Source: Ananas comosus (lineage: Eukaryota > Streptophyta > Magnoliopsida > Poales > Bromeliaceae). From it: a DNA stretch of 64,000 nt. Position 1 is the first letter of the stretch. Every line of letters starts with the position of its first letter. The stretch is taken from assembly GCF_001540865.1 (NCBI RefSeq), contig NC_033632.1:5579619-5643618 (forward strand), read 5' to 3'. This document shows positions 23,213 to 35,397 of the stretch, piece by piece. The position numbers and the translations under genes were made by a program. The notes beneath the pieces were generated by a model, which was not told the DNA's origin, searched no databases, and saw only the letters and a list, made by a program, of their open reading frames with translations.

Positions 23213-24428
23213 ATGAAATGTAATGAATTTGTCTCGTCCCCACTAATTTATTATGTTGCCACCAATTAACGTTGGTTGGCAATCTACCTATTTTGGAGGG
23301 TCTTGCAATTCCTTGCCAGATCTGTCTCTTGAGAGTGAGCGCATGTTTGCACGTGTGTGTGCATCCGTGCATTGTATATTTTTGAGATCTAGAGAGAGAA
23401 ACCACTATGCTCTAGTCTTTTTACTTTGGTTGCTAAAGATCAGAGATTCGATTTCTCTGTGTTTATTAAGTGGGGGTGTTTGACCTCATTGCTTAGCTCT
23501 TTTTCTTTTTTTTTTTAAAGAAAAAGCTATAGTGACCGTACAGTGGGAGGTTCTTGGATGCGGATTACAAAGAAAACAAGAAATTACAAAGATGCAAGAT
23601 TTACGTGATTTGGCCAACCTTGAGTTGACCTACGTTCACAGCCAAGACCACCTCAATGCTTTCTTTGATTATTTCATGGCACAAAAGTACAAAGGAGTAT
23701 ATGGGGATTACAAGAAACTCTCTCTCAGGAGCTCTCCACGTTTTCCTCTCAACTAGGGTATTTTCAATGAAGCTCATAATCTAAAAGATTAATTATAAAG
23801 GTTTATATAACCCTAAAATCCTAATTCTAGTATGAAATAATTTTCGCCTTCCATTCAAGTATGATTCATATGTAGTCATCAATATCTTTTTAGGAATACT
23901 CTTTAAATTGATTCTGAACTATTTCTAATCTTTTGGAACAAAATTAAATCTAATTAGAGTCAAACTCTCATATCGACTCGAAACATGGCTTTATATAATC
24001 CAACAATTTGCAACAGATGAGACTTTATTTAATAGTCCGGTTTAAATAGTTGCTTGGCTCTACCCTATTTATATTAGATTAGACCAGTGACTAATTTATT
24101 AGGTAGTATTTGTTTGGTAACATGNAAAAAAAAAAAAAAAGAAAAAAGAGAGAGAGAGAGAGAGTACAGTGATTTAAAAGCATTATTATTATTATTATTT
24201 GTACTATTACTATTCAGTTGTCTTAAGTAGGCATACCTGCATTTTTATACAGCTTTTCAGAAAAGTGAGGGGCCCTCCCCTGTCCACCCTCTGCCTTCAG
24301 CAGTAAACAGTACACAACATAAGACTATTTTCTGGAAATCTTCACAGTGCCAAAATCCATGTGCCTTAGCTGATTGATTGCATATGTAGCTCCAATACTG
24401 GGGAGAACGAAAATCTTTGAAATGTCCA

Positions 24429-24465
<37 letters not shown>

Positions 24466-24532
24466 CATCTAACAGTTGCGTCGGGTGAATAAATGGTATC
24501 ACATCTAAGGTAGCTTTTGCTTCTTTTTTTTG
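23210..24532. other. Spacer with a possible LTR-type relic
   Basis: The stretch 23570-23960 contains GATTTACGTGATTTGGCC and a nearby CTACGTTCACAG, wording that recalls a segment common in plant LTR elements. No termini or domain can be shown. A single N (24125) sits before poly(A) and (GA)n. 24432-24465 is a T run. No gene is supported. Confidence 0.25.
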
Positions 24533-24830
24533 AGGATTAATTTAATATAGATTCTGGAAATATAGTGAATGACAAATAACAATTATATTCTTATAAATTT
24601 TAACTTTTATATGTTGTCTTTAACGAAAAGTCCTGATATTTCAAATATGTTCCTCTTCATTATAATCTGTTAGAAAAAATTTAGTTAACCATATGTTTAA
24701 ATACCTAATCCTATTTAATTTTGGACATTTTTATCTCTTTTTATTATAACTGTTATGGTTTTTAGAGGGATATATTTGTGATGGCACAAATTAAAATATA
24801 AACAGTTTTCTAACAGTTAAAAAACTAGCC
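24533..24830. mobile_element. Family N MITE, right-truncated copy
   Basis: Begins GAGGATTAATTTAATATAG, then follows the family (GTGAATGACAAATAACAA, TAACTTTTATATGTTGTC). It loses similarity after CAGTTTTCTAACAG near 24820. It is very similar to 29746-30000. Confidence 0.6.
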
Positions 24831-25353
24831 AGGTCAGTTCAAGGCTAGGGCTTCCAGGTTCATTTTGTCCCATTATATTAGTGCCAAACTATAAAATAGA
24901 GGATGAAATTAATCATGTTTTTCTTTAAAAACTTAATGAGAAACGAAAGTTCCAAATGTTGTTCCAATTACTGTTTGGTCAGCTGGTTATGTCCAGTCAA
25001 ACTGATATAGTGATGCCACTATGTTACACATGTTGGATACTTCTTTCAAAACACTTTAACATAAGACTCAGGGAAAAAAAAGAACAAAAATTCTACTGAC
25101 TGTGAGCCAATTTGGCTCGTAGGTTTTACACCACCACGTTGTGGGTGAAAACTGACTTTCCAAAAGCAAAAAGTTGTTCTTCTCCATTCTGCGGTCCCAC
25201 CGCAACTATCACAATGTGCTTTGATGGCAACAAATCCACACAATGTGAAAATATACCCTTCAGAGAACTTCCCCCATGCATCCCACCTGATTGTGGAAAG
25301 CAGCTCTCGGCGCAACCGGTCAACTGGGGCCTTAGGAATCATAGGTTTGAAAC

Positions 25354-25706
25354 CAGGATTAAAGGTGTGCTATCGACACGGGTCCATATCCGACCGTGCC
25401 GTATCGTCGCAGCAAGAGATCGGCACGAACAGCCCCCCTGTGCAATGGCACAACTCAACACCTCCGTATTCTGCAATTAGTAAGTAATTTTCTCAAACAA
25501 AGTTCAAAAAATTTGATAATAATATATAATGAAATAATACATATTTTGTTTGCTAAGAAAAATAAATAGTTGTTCATACTCAATTACGTGTCACACAACA
25601 AATTTTTGACCGGCATGCATCGGCAACTGCCCCTGCACGGCACCGGTGCTGTACCATGCCGGCAAGTGTCCGGCACGATCGCCTTGTCACGACACTTTAA
25701 TCCTTG
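25354..25706. mobile_element. hAT-type MITE, copy 2
   Basis: 353 bp, same family as 17405-17744. Ends CAGGATTAAAG and inverted CTTTAATCCTTG. Flanks TTTGAAAC (25346-25353) and GTTGAAAC (25707-25714) form an 8-bp duplication with one change. Confidence 0.8.
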
Positions 25707-25901
25707 GTTGAAACTTCTGGATTATAGGTTGCAAAGTTCAGCGAGTGGTGCCAACTAACAAAGGAATCACAATAAATAAAGTACCAATTAAAGATAAGAG
25801 ATAGAAGTCAATTTTTTCGTACAATACAGGGGGTTGTATTAGGGTAACTAAAGGCTTTCTTGTTTAGTTATAATCTTAACTCTCCTAAGTCTGAACTAGG
25901 A

Positions 25902-25926
25902 NNNNNNNNNNNNNNNNNNNNNNNNN
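25902..25926. other. Assembly gap of 25 N
   Basis: A run of 25 undetermined bases. The sequence to its right for at least 2.8 kb is rich in indels relative to a near copy in the same window. Confidence 0.98.
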
Positions 25927-27681
25927 AAAAAACGACCCACTTCAAAAAGAAGAATTAAGCGCAAGACTACAGCTACGTCGAGTATATAAGGGAGGAATGA
26001 AAAGAGACCCTTTATTACTCACCACAATAGCACCATTGGATGTCGGGGAGACTAATAAGGGAGGCGATATACATCCTGTACCCTCTATGCCCAATTCCCA
26101 TTTATATACCACAAAGACGGTTCAACCTTTTTAACCTATCTCTCAGAGCGAAGTGGAGATTATACTAATATCCTGCGGGAATTGAAGTACTCTCAATTAA
26201 ATTCAAGAGGTAAACTGTACTATATATTATTCGCAACTAGATGACTTACACTCAATACCTTCATTTACTATATATATCTACAACCACTTTTTCTTATCCC
26301 ATATTATCTATCGCAAACGCTATTTTTTTTTAATTCCCGCGAATAACCAAATTCTATACAAACGATTTTTTTTATCCCATGGTTGTCCTATCCGCTGTAA
26401 TACTAGTTCTTATTATACCCGCCAAAACGCTATAAGTTTTTGATTGTTAGATCTATACTTTTGACATTTCCATCCGTAAATCACTATTCAACTAACACCC
26501 ATTCAATCATAGGGACCAGTATTTCCTTAATTGCACATCCAACGGTTCGAAAATTTAGTGAGTTTAATAGAGTCTATACTCATAAGAGTATTATAGCCTT
26601 AGCTTATATATATAGAATTAGGTCTACTATACTATTTATAGTAATCAACTGCTGTTATAGGTTTCGGCCCTTGAATGAAGGATGTTGGTGGTCGGATGAT
26701 AGCTAGGGTAGATGAGGGGTGGCAAGTTGAATTGCTAGACTTACGGATGAAAAATAGCCAAAAGGATAGATCAAATAGCAAAACTCGATAGAACAAACAC
26801 TTGTACTATCAATAGTATGAGCGCGGACTCTCTATATTAGGGTAGATCTAACGACAAAAAACTCTATAGCACAAAATGATCGGTACTATAGATAGTAATA
26901 ATAGCCGACTATATATATTAGAGAGAGATAGAGTCCGGCTACTATATTATCGATAGTACAAATGCATAGCTGCAATCGAATTTTGTAAGCCGTTAGATCT
27001 ACATTTTGACCATTTCTACCCGACTCTAGAGATCATCTATCATTCTAACCGCACATCCTCTTCATCCAAGAACGAAAACTAATAGCAAGTGAATTGGTAC
27101 TTATATATATATAGTATATATCCGTGCTATACTATCAATAGCAGCAGATTTCCGTGCATGCCCAAGTTGTTTTCGATGATGCGGCTTCGTCAAATCGCTG
27201 ATCGCTCCGTTAGACTTGATCTACACTATTGAAAGTATTTGGAAACTAAATTTCAGAATTTTCGACATCATTTGGCTAGTGATAAAAGGTCTCAAAATTT
27301 AACAATTTAATGGTAGATGGTGATGCATTTGTAAATTTAACGATGTAAAACAATCCAAATCAAATGAAATTTTTATAGAAAATCTTTTTACTATTATAGA
27401 GTAGATCAGTACCTCTGATCTTAGAATTCAAGTCTCTATCATCATTTTTTTATTAGATTTTTATATTTAAGCCATTCATTTTAGACTACTCGTTTGATAG
27501 GTAAATGATACCGAAAAATTATGAAATTTAGTTTCAATACTTTCATAGTGTAATCAAGTCTAACGGAGCCGATCGTCGATTTGGAAGCGCATCATTGAAA
27601 ACAACTTGGTAGTCATGAAGGCGTCCGTGCTACCGATAGTATAGCAGCCAGCTCTATATATATATATATATATATATTATG

Positions 27682-27714
<33 letters not shown>

Positions 27715-28679
27715 CTAGGCTCTCCTATGCTTTCGAAACTGTACAGGAGCCTCCGTACTTGTAAGTTTGTTTTTCGATGATGGGACGTCCGATTGGCGAT
27801 CGGTTCCGTTAGACATATCTACACTTTGGAACTATCTAAAAACCAATTTTCATATTTTTTTGACTTCGTTTGCCTAGTGAACGGTAGCCTCAAAATGAAC
27901 GGCTGAAAATAAAAAATCTCATAAAAAATAATGATAAAGGACTCAAATTCAAATCGAAAGTATTGATCTTGCTATTGACGTTTATGTAGAATTTTCTATT
28001 AAATTTTCATATAATTGGATACTTCTACATCGTTGAACTTAAAAACGTACCGCATCGGCCGTTAAAATAGTCATTTTTTGGAGCATTTGATCGCTTAGTA
28101 AATGTGTCAAAAATTCATAAAATTTGGTTCCTAGATAGTTCCAATATGGTAGATTATACCTAACGAGCCGATCGTTGAATCGATGTCCTATTATGCGAAA
28201 ACACTTACAAGTACGGAGGTTTCGGTACTTTCGAAGTATAGTAGACGTCCAATATATATATATATAGTATAGTATATATATATATAACATATATATGTAT
28301 ATATATAATCATATATTATATATATATATACATATGATATGTAATATTATATACATATATATGTATAATATATCATATATTATATATATATACATATATT
28401 ATATATATATATACATATATATATATATTAAGCTCCTATGCTTTTAAAAGTACCAAGACATTGGTGCTTATAAGTTTTTAGCCTTTAGATTAAAAATATA
28501 TGGTTAGGATAATGTGGGCCCCCTTAGGGTTGAGTGGTGGGTTGGTTGAATAGTATAATCGAACGGTGTAAATGATACATGCTGATCTAACGGTTAAAAA
28601 CCTACAAAGCACAATGTGATTGGTGCTTTACAAGCACCATAGGCCGGACTATATATATATATAATAAATATATATATAG

Positions 28680-28745
<66 letters not shown>
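25927..28745 (+). repeat. Indel-rich near duplicate of 32.09-34.37 kb
   Basis: From about 26255 the order and content repeat 32090-34370: a nested MITE end, several Micron-like S elements, two L elements (27120-27655, 27715-28250) and an S element (28430-28650). Differences are mostly one- or two-base losses (for example GACATTTCC for GACCATTTCC, ACTAACACCC for ACTAACCACCC). 25927-26254 is too altered to align by eye. (TA)n at 28255-28430 and 28660-28745 replaces shorter tracts in the other copy. Confidence 0.85.
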
Positions 28746-28747
<2 letters not shown>

Positions 28748-28749
<2 letters not shown>

Positions 28750-28994
28750 CGTTACTATAACTGTGATCAGTAGTATCAAGCCCTTGGTACTATTAAGTCT
28801 TCTGCCGTTAGATCTACCCTTTGATCATTTCCACCCGTTAGATTATACTATTAAACCAACCACCCACTCAACCCTAGGGGACCACTATCAATTTAACCGG
28901 GGACCACTATCATCCTAACCGCACATCCTTTCATCCAACGGCCGAAAACTCAATAGTACCAAGGGCTTGGTACTATTGATAGTATAGTTGCATA

Positions 28995-28996
<2 letters not shown>
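28748..28996. mobile_element. Micron-like S element between (TA)n tracts
   Basis: Flanked by about 65 bases of (TA)n on the left and about 40 on the right. Inverted ends carry CCAAGGGCTTGGTACTATTG and its partner. The landmark TAGGGGACCACTATC is present. Confidence 0.75.
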
Positions 28997-29029
<33 letters not shown>

Positions 29030-29034
<5 letters not shown>

Positions 29035-29188
29035 GCTTTTCGAGCTTAATTTGAGCGAGCCCGGTAATACTCAAGCTTGGCTTGAAATTAATTTCGAGCC
29101 TAAATTTAGGCTCAAGCTTGGCTCGAAATTAATTCGAGCGGAGCTCGAGCGAGCAGAATATCGAGCCGAACGCGAGTCGAACACGAGC
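29030..29188 (-). mobile_element. Fragment of the GCTCGAGC hAT-like family
   Basis: Reverse-oriented match to the left end of 20241-21541 (AGCTTTTCGAGCTTAATTTG, CGAACGCGAGTCGAAC). It stops where a family M MITE begins at 29189. Confidence 0.6.
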
Positions 29189-29744
29189 TCAAAACTTCAG
29201 AAATATCTCATTTATCCCCTTTTTTTTTTTCTTTCCAATATACCCCTTATATATTCCTCCGTTATTTCAAAATACCCTTACAGTTACCACCCATTAAGTT
29301 AACTTGGGTTAAACGTAAGTTAAATATCTAACACAGTTAAAAAAAAATTAAAATGTCAATTTTGCCCTTAACTTAAGGGTAAATAAGAAATCTTGGTGAC
29401 GGTAGAGAGGTATATTTGAAAAAATCAAAAGTCAAAATACTTTTTGTGCTCCTGACTTAAAGGGCAAATAAGAAAAGTCGGTAATGATGGAAGGATATAT
29501 TTGAATGGGTAAAACATAAATTTTATATAGATAAAATAGTTCATTAATAAATTTTAACTATAGGGGTATATTTGAAATAGGTAATAAATTTTAACTATAG
29601 GGGTATATTTGAAATAGGTTGTAACGTAAAAAAAATATTTTCAATATTAGCCTTCCATCATTATTAAATCAGAATTTTCAATATTAGCCTTCTAAGAGAA
29701 GTAAATCAGAATCGAAAATTTTTCAGGAGTATATAAGCAATTGC
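29189..29744. mobile_element. Family M MITE, copy 2, uninterrupted, cut at an N
   Basis: Follows the family from TTCAGAAATATCTCATTTAT to AAGCAATTGC, where a single N (29745) ends it. At 29271 it has GTTATTTC only once, the unoccupied form of the site filled in the copy at 30212-31300. Confidence 0.75.
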
Positions 29745-29745
29745 N

Positions 29746-30116
29746 GAATGACAAATAACAATTATATTCTTATAAATTTTAACTTTTATATGTTGTCTTT
29801 ACGAAAGTCCTGATATTTTCAAATATGTTCCTGTCATTATAATCTGTTAGAAAAATTTAGTTAACCATATGTTAAATACCTAATCCTAGTTAATTTTGGA
29901 CATTTTTATCTCTTTTTATTATACTGTTATGGTTTTTTAGAGGGATATATTTGTGATGGCAAAATTAAAAATATAAACAGTTTTCTAACAGTAACAAACT
30001 AGAGGAATATATTTGAAAACATCAGAATTTTGAAAGGACAATATATGAAAGTTGAACTTTGTAGAAATATATTTGTCATTCACTATTTTTGTAGGAACCT
30101 GTATGAAATTAATCCC
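29746..30116. mobile_element. Family N MITE, left-truncated at an N
   Basis: Starts inside the element immediately after the N (GAATGACAAATAACAATT) and ends CCTGTATGAAATTAATCCC. Nearly the same as 24568-24820 where they overlap. Confidence 0.65.
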
Positions 30117-30211
30117 TTTTTTTATATCCATGATACGACACGGTGGTCTTATATAAGTAGATATCGCTTTATTACAATTGATATGACCTTTTCACTATGA
30201 AATAATTAAAA

Positions 30212-31300
30212 GGGATAATTGCCTATATACCCTCAAAACTTCAGAAATATCTCATTTATCCCTACTTTTTTTTTTCTTTCCAATATACCCCTCATATATT
30301 CCTCCGTTATTTCTAGACCTGGCAAACGGGCTGGTTGGGTAACCCGCAGGCGGGTTATTGTACCTGCGGGTTATTTGGGCATGGGTAAAATTTACCCGTA
30401 AATTTTTGGGTAGCCAACATCTTTACTCATACCCGCCCGCGAATGGGCGGGTGGGTATGCAGGTTACCCACAAATTTTTTTTTTTTTTTTTTGCTCTTAT
30501 ATTTTTTAAATACAAAACACATAGATATAAGTTTTAAAAGTATAATATAACTCATTGTTTAAAATATCATAACATACAATAAAAATATTTAAAGTCTTAA
30601 AGCAAAAATAATTTATAATATTAAAGACATGCAATAAAAAATTAGGATTAAAATTTTTAGGATGGATAAATAAAAAATATATATTAATTAAGAAAATATA
30701 TTTTGTAATTAAAAAATATATGTGCGGGTACCCGTGGGTACCCGCGGGTTATCCAAAATGCCCACTGCTTAATGGGTACCCACCCCTTTTACCCGTAATT
30801 TTTTGGGTTGGAAAAATTGATACCCATACCCGCAAATTTGTGGGTAACCCGTGGGTACCCGCGGGTTTGGGTCAAGATTGCCAGGTCTAGTTATTTCAAA
30901 ATACCTTTACAGTTATCACCCATTAAGATAACTTGGGTTAAACATGAGTTAAATATCTAACACAGTTAAAAAAAATTAAAATGTTAATTTTGCCCTTAAC
31001 TTAAGAACAAATAAGAAATGTTGGTGACGGTAGAGGGGTATATTTGAAAAAACCAAAAGTCAAAATGCTTTTTGTGCTCCTAACTTAAGGGCAAATAAGA
31101 AAAGTCGGTGATGGTAGAAGGGTATATTTGAAAGGGTAAAATATAAACTTTATATAGATAAAATAGTTCATTAATAAATTTTAACTATAGGGGCATATTT
31201 GAAATAGGTTGTAACGTAAAAAGGATATTTTCAATATTAGCCTTCTAAGAGAGGTAAACCAGAATCGAAAACTTTTCAGGAGTATATAAGCAATTGCCTC
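30212..31300. mobile_element. Family M MITE, copy 3, with a nested hAT element
   Basis: Ends GGGATAATTGCCTATATACC and inverted GAGTATATAAGCAATTGCCTC. A 9-bp duplication TAATTAAAA lies at 30203-30211 and 31301-31309. Without the nested element (30314-30889 and its extra 8 bp) it is about 505 bp. Confidence 0.88.
30314..30889. mobile_element. hAT-like non-autonomous element nested in a MITE
   Basis: Ends TAGACCTGGCAA and inverted TTGCCAGGTCTA. The 8-bp duplication GTTATTTC lies at 30306-30313 and 30890-30897. Subterminal regions are built from GGGTAACCCG/CGGGTACCCGC motifs around an AT-rich core. Non-coding, 576 bp. Confidence 0.9.
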
Positions 31301-31425
31301 TAATTAAAAACTAGATGTTTAGGACCTAGCAACAACAAAATATGAAAATTAGGAACCCAAAGGGAGTATTAAAAAGAAAAAAAGAAAAAGTAGAGACCAA
31401 AATTAATCAAAAAGGTGACGATTAG

Positions 31426-31903
31426 TAAGGGGTGGAAACGAGCCGAGCTCGAGCGAGCTTACCTCAGCTCAAGCTTGGCTTGAAATTAATTTCGAGCCTA
31501 AAGTTAGGTTCAAGCTCGGCTTGAAATTAATTCGAGCCGAGCTCAAGCAAGCCTAACTTCGAATTGAGCGAGCTTGAGCCCTAAACGAGCCGCTTGAAAT
31601 TCTTAATATCGTGCAATCTACAGTTTAATTTTTATAAAAATTATCTAAAATTCGATACAAAAAAAACCTAATAGTCCAATATACAAAATGAATGCATGAA
31701 ATACGATATTATAATGTTAAAAAAAAATTAGGAAAAGTGACTCTGTGAGCGAGTGAAAAAGAGAGACAGAGAGCAATTATAGTAGGATTTTGCTAGTTTA
31801 GTTTTGTCCGCCCAAGAATCTAAATTCTATATACATATAATTAAAATACATAATATATATTATTTTATATAATTAAAATATATATTACATATAATTATAT
31901 ATA
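31426..31903 (-). mobile_element. Partial GCTCGAGC-family hAT-like element
   Basis: Begins GGGGTGGAAACGAGCCGAGC, the inverted right end of 20241-21541, and continues through GAGCCGCTTGAAATTCTTAA and an AT-rich core. The other terminus is missing. A plain (GA) and TA boundary follows. Confidence 0.65.
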
Positions 31904-31904
31904 G

Positions 31905-32445
31905 AGAGAGTTCGGTTACTATACTGTTATTAGTATAGACCCCTTTATACTCATGTGACAGCACCGTTTGGATCGGGGATAAGGGGAGGGATAACCTCTT
32001 ATCCCCCCCTTTATACCCAAACGTAAATTTTTTACGCGAGAATAATAGTTCTCATGTACCTTAAATAAGCTGGTATAACTATCCCCACCAACACCTTCAT
32101 TTTCTATATATAACTACCCACTATTTTTCTTATCCCATATTATCTATCCAAACGCTATTTTTTTTTATTCCCGCGAATAACCAAATTTTCATCCAAACGC
32201 TATTTTTTTTATCCCCATGCTTGTACCTATCCCTGTAATAGCTAGTTCTTACTTATACCCGAACCAAACGCTATAAGTTTTTGATTGTTAGATCTATACT
32301 TTTGACCATTTCCATCCGTAAATCATACTATTCAACTAACCACCCATTCAATCATAGGGGACCAGTATCATCCTAATTGCACATCCAACGGTCGAAAATT
32401 TATGAGTATAATAGAGTCTATACTCATAAGAGTATTATAGCCTTA
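31905..32445. mobile_element. Micron-like S element interrupted by a MITE
   Basis: The left arm (TTCGGTTACTATACTG, ACCCCTTTATACTCAT) and right arm (TATGAGTATAATAGAGTC, ATACTCATAAGAGTATTATAGC) belong to one S element. 31973-32272 is an insertion with inverted ends CACCGTTTGGATCGGGGATA and TATACCCGAACCAAACGCT, full of GGATAAGG/CTTATCC motifs. Confidence 0.6.
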
Positions 32446-32457
32446 GCTTATATATAT

Positions 32458-32679
32458 AGAATTAGGCTACTATACTATTAATAGTATCAACTGCTTGTTA
32501 TTAGGTTTCGGCCCTTGAATGAAGGGATGTGTGGTCAGGATGATAGCTAGGGTTGAGGAGGTGGCAAGTTGAATTGCATGATCTTACGGATGAAAATAGC
32601 CAAAAGGATAGATCTAATAGCAGAAAACTCGATAGAACCAAACACTTGGTACTATCAATAGTATAGGAGCCGGACTCTC
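32458..32679. mobile_element. Micron-like S element
   Basis: Left end TTAGGCTACTATACTATTAA and inverted right end TACTATCAATAGTATAGGAG. The middle has CTAGGGTTGAGGAGG and AGATCTAATAGC. A short remnant of another copy follows at 32695-32760. Confidence 0.7.
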
Positions 32680-32778
32680 TATATTTAGGTAGATCTAACG
32701 ACAAAAAACTCTATAGCACAAAATGATCGGTACTATAGATAGTATAATAGCCGGACTATATATATAGAGAGAGATAGA

Positions 32779-32948
32779 GTCCGGCTACTATATTATCGAT
32801 AGTACCAAATGCATAGTGCTATCGAATTTTGTACCGTTAGATCTACATCTTTGACCATTTCTACCCGACTCTAGGAGATCACTATCATTCTAACCGCACA
32901 TCCCTTCATCCAAGAACCGAAAACCTAATAGCAAGTGATTGGTACTAT
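32779..32948. mobile_element. Micron-like S element, right end shortened
   Basis: Starts GTCCGGCTACTATATTATCG and carries CTCTAGGAGATCACTATC. The inverted right end is reduced to AGTGATTGGTACTATATA before a TA tract. Confidence 0.6.
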
Positions 32949-32965
32949 ATATATATATATATATA

Positions 32966-33503
32966 GTCCGGCTGCTATACTATCAATAGCACGGAGGCTT
33001 CCGTGCTACCAAGTTGTTTTCGATGATGCGGCTTCCAAATCGATGATCGGCTCCGTTAGACTTGATCTACACTATTGAAAGTATTTGGAAACTAAATTTC
33101 AGAATTTTTCGACATCATTTGGCTAGTGATCAAAAGGTCTCAAAATTAACAATTTTAATGGTAGATGTGATGCATTTGTAAATTTAACGATGTAAAACAA
33201 TCCAAATCAAATGAAATTTTTATAGAAAATTCTTTTTACTATTTAGAGTAAGATCAGTACCTCTGATCTTAAATTCAAGTCTTCTATCATCATTTTTTAT
33301 TAGATTTTTATTTTCAGCCATTCATTTTTAGACTACTCGTTTGATAGGTAAATGATACCGAAAAATTATGAAATTTAGTTTCCAAATACTTTCAATAGTG
33401 TAGATCAAGTCTAACGGAGCCGATCGTCGATTTGGAAGCGGCATCATTGAAAACAACTTGGTAGCATGAAGGCGTCCGTGCTACCGATAGTATAGCAGCC
33501 TAG

Positions 33504-33507
<4 letters not shown>
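32966..33507. mobile_element. Micron-like L element
   Basis: About 540 bp. The left arm begins GTCCGGCTGCTATACTATC with GGAGGCTTCCGTGCTACC. The right arm ends CCGTGCTACCGATAGTATAG. (TA)n lies to the left and (TA)n then (GA)n to the right. Non-coding. Confidence 0.8.
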
Positions 33508-33566
<59 letters not shown>

Positions 33567-33569
<3 letters not shown>

Positions 33570-34104
33570 AGGCTCCTATGCTTTCGAAAGTACAGGAGCC
33601 TCCGTACTTGTAAGTTGTTTTCGATGATGGGACGTCCGATTGGGCGATCGGTTCCGTTAGACATGATCTACACTATTGGAACTATCTAAAAACCAAATTT
33701 CATAATTTTTTGACTTCGTTTGCCTAGTGAACGAGTAGCCTCAAAATGAACGGCTGAAAATAAAAATCTCATAAAAAATAATGATAAAGGACTCAAATTT
33801 CAAATCGAAAGTATTGATCTTGCTATTGACGTTATGTAGAATTTTCTATTAAATTTTCATATAATTTGGATACTTCTACATCGTTGAACTTAAAAACGTA
33901 CCGCATCGGCCGTTAAAATAGTCATTTTTGGGACATTTTGATCGCTTAGTAAATGTGTCAAAAAATTATAAAATTTGGTTCCTAGATAGTTCCAATATGG
34001 TAGATTATACCTAACGGAGCCGATCGTTGAATCGGATGTCCTATTATCGAAAACAACTTACAAGTACGGAGGTTTCGGTACTTTCGAAAGTATAGTAGAC
34101 GTCC

Positions 34105-34105
<1 letters not shown>
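33567..34105. mobile_element. Micron-like L element
   Basis: Left arm GGCTCCTATGCTTTCGAAAG then CCTCCGTACTTGTAAG; inverted right arm ACTTACAAGTACGGAGG then CTTTCGAAAGTATAGTAGAC. (GA)n on the left, (TA)n on the right. About 539 bp, non-coding. Confidence 0.8.
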
Positions 34106-34134
<29 letters not shown>

Positions 34135-34135
<1 letters not shown>

Positions 34136-34366
34136 ATTAAGCTCCTATGCTTTTAAAAGTACCAAGACATTGGTGCTTATAAGTTTTTAGCCTTTAGATT
34201 AAAAAATATATGGTTAGGATAATGTGGGCCCCCTAGGGTTGAGTGGGTGGTTGGTTGAATAGTATAATCTAACGGGTGTAAATGATCAACAGTGCTGATC
34301 TAACGGTTAAAAACCTACAAGCACAATGTGATTGGTGCTTTTACAAGCACCATAGCCGGACTATAT
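34135..34366. mobile_element. Micron-like S element ending beside a single N
   Basis: AAGCTCCTATGCTTTTAAAA and inverted GGTGCTTTTACAAGCACCAT form the ends. The following (TA)n is cut by an N at 34379, after which unrelated sequence (34380-34700) with no gene continues. Confidence 0.7.
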
Positions 34367-34705
34367 ATATATATATATNCACGTGCAGATGGAGGCGCAT
34401 GCAGTTGCATGTGCAGGGGCTACAATAAATGCTTGGTTTGCTGCTCCCTCGTAGATCACGGGAATCATCATCACATGTGCACAAAATTTAACAACAAACG
34501 CATTCACCGACGCCAATGTCCCGAGTCAACCATCCAAAACTTCTCTCCATAGAAAAAATAAAATAAAATTATAAAATGTTAAAATTGCGTGAATTATTTC
34601 TGTTTGCTTTGCCATTATCTCAAATAAGTTTACCTTTTTAGAATGAGTGTTGAATTCAGCGATAAAAGTTTACAAAAATATATTTGCACAGTAAAATTAC
34701 TTATG

Positions 34706-35397
34706 GGTGCGTTTGGTTCGCACTATAAAAGATTACTAGCAATAAAGAGATATCTGCAAATCTTATTCATATTCATCCTATTACTAAGAATGTGACATTC
34801 CTGTGTTTGGTTCGCACGGTTATATTATTTAGTCATGTTATTTAAGTTTACAAAAAATATACAATTAATTTATTTATTTTTTTAATGAATTTTAGATAAT
34901 GCCATCAAAAATTTCGACATCTTTTATAAAAAAGGAGAGAGAGAACATAGGTTAGAGAGAGAGAGCATAATTAAAGAAATAGGAAGAGAAATAGAGTCGA
35001 GGTTAGAAGGAGCAAGAGAGTTGAGATTTTGGAAAAAGAGGAGGAGAGAGAGCTTAGTTTAGAGAGAGAAAAAGAGTTAAAGTTTAGAGAGAAAAAATTA
35101 AGTCTAGAAAGAGATATGAGGTTAGAGTGTAAACAAAAATAATACCAACTAACCGGCGGGTAGGGAGAAAGAAAGAGATTAGACATATTATGATTATCCC
35201 AATTCATTAATATGAGGATACCCACTATCTCTCAAGGGAATGTGATTAGTACTTTGGGATGAATCTCATTTCCAAGTAAATCTAATATTACAAACTAGAT
35301 TACTTAGTGCATTTAGCCAAACATCGTCATATTTTTTTATTCCTATCGAATTACTATGAATCTGAAAAAGATAGTGCAAACTAAACGCGCCCTATAA
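34706..35397. mobile_element. Non-autonomous DNA element with GGGTGCGTTTGGTT-type ends
   Basis: Ends GGGTGCGTTTGGTTCGCACT and inverted AGTGCAAACTAAACGCGCCC, both flanked by TAT. A second inner GTGTTTGGTTCGCACGG lies at 34803. The interior 34935-35130 is purine-rich (GAGAGAAATAGAG types). PIF/Harbinger-like ends are likely, but the TAT flank is not the textbook TWA. Confidence 0.55.

Noticed and set aside
25112..25487. Two overlapping plus-strand frames of about 90-120 codons
   Set aside because: They run into the hAT-type MITE beginning at 25354, so most of the frame is transposon sequence. No domain is recognisable.
28594..29302. Tyr-Ile repeat frames
   Set aside because: Translations of (TA)n microsatellites.
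34380..34552. Cys-rich frame after the single N
   Set aside because: Short, starts at an N inside (TA)n, and shows no signal peptide in its own sequence or known Cys pattern.
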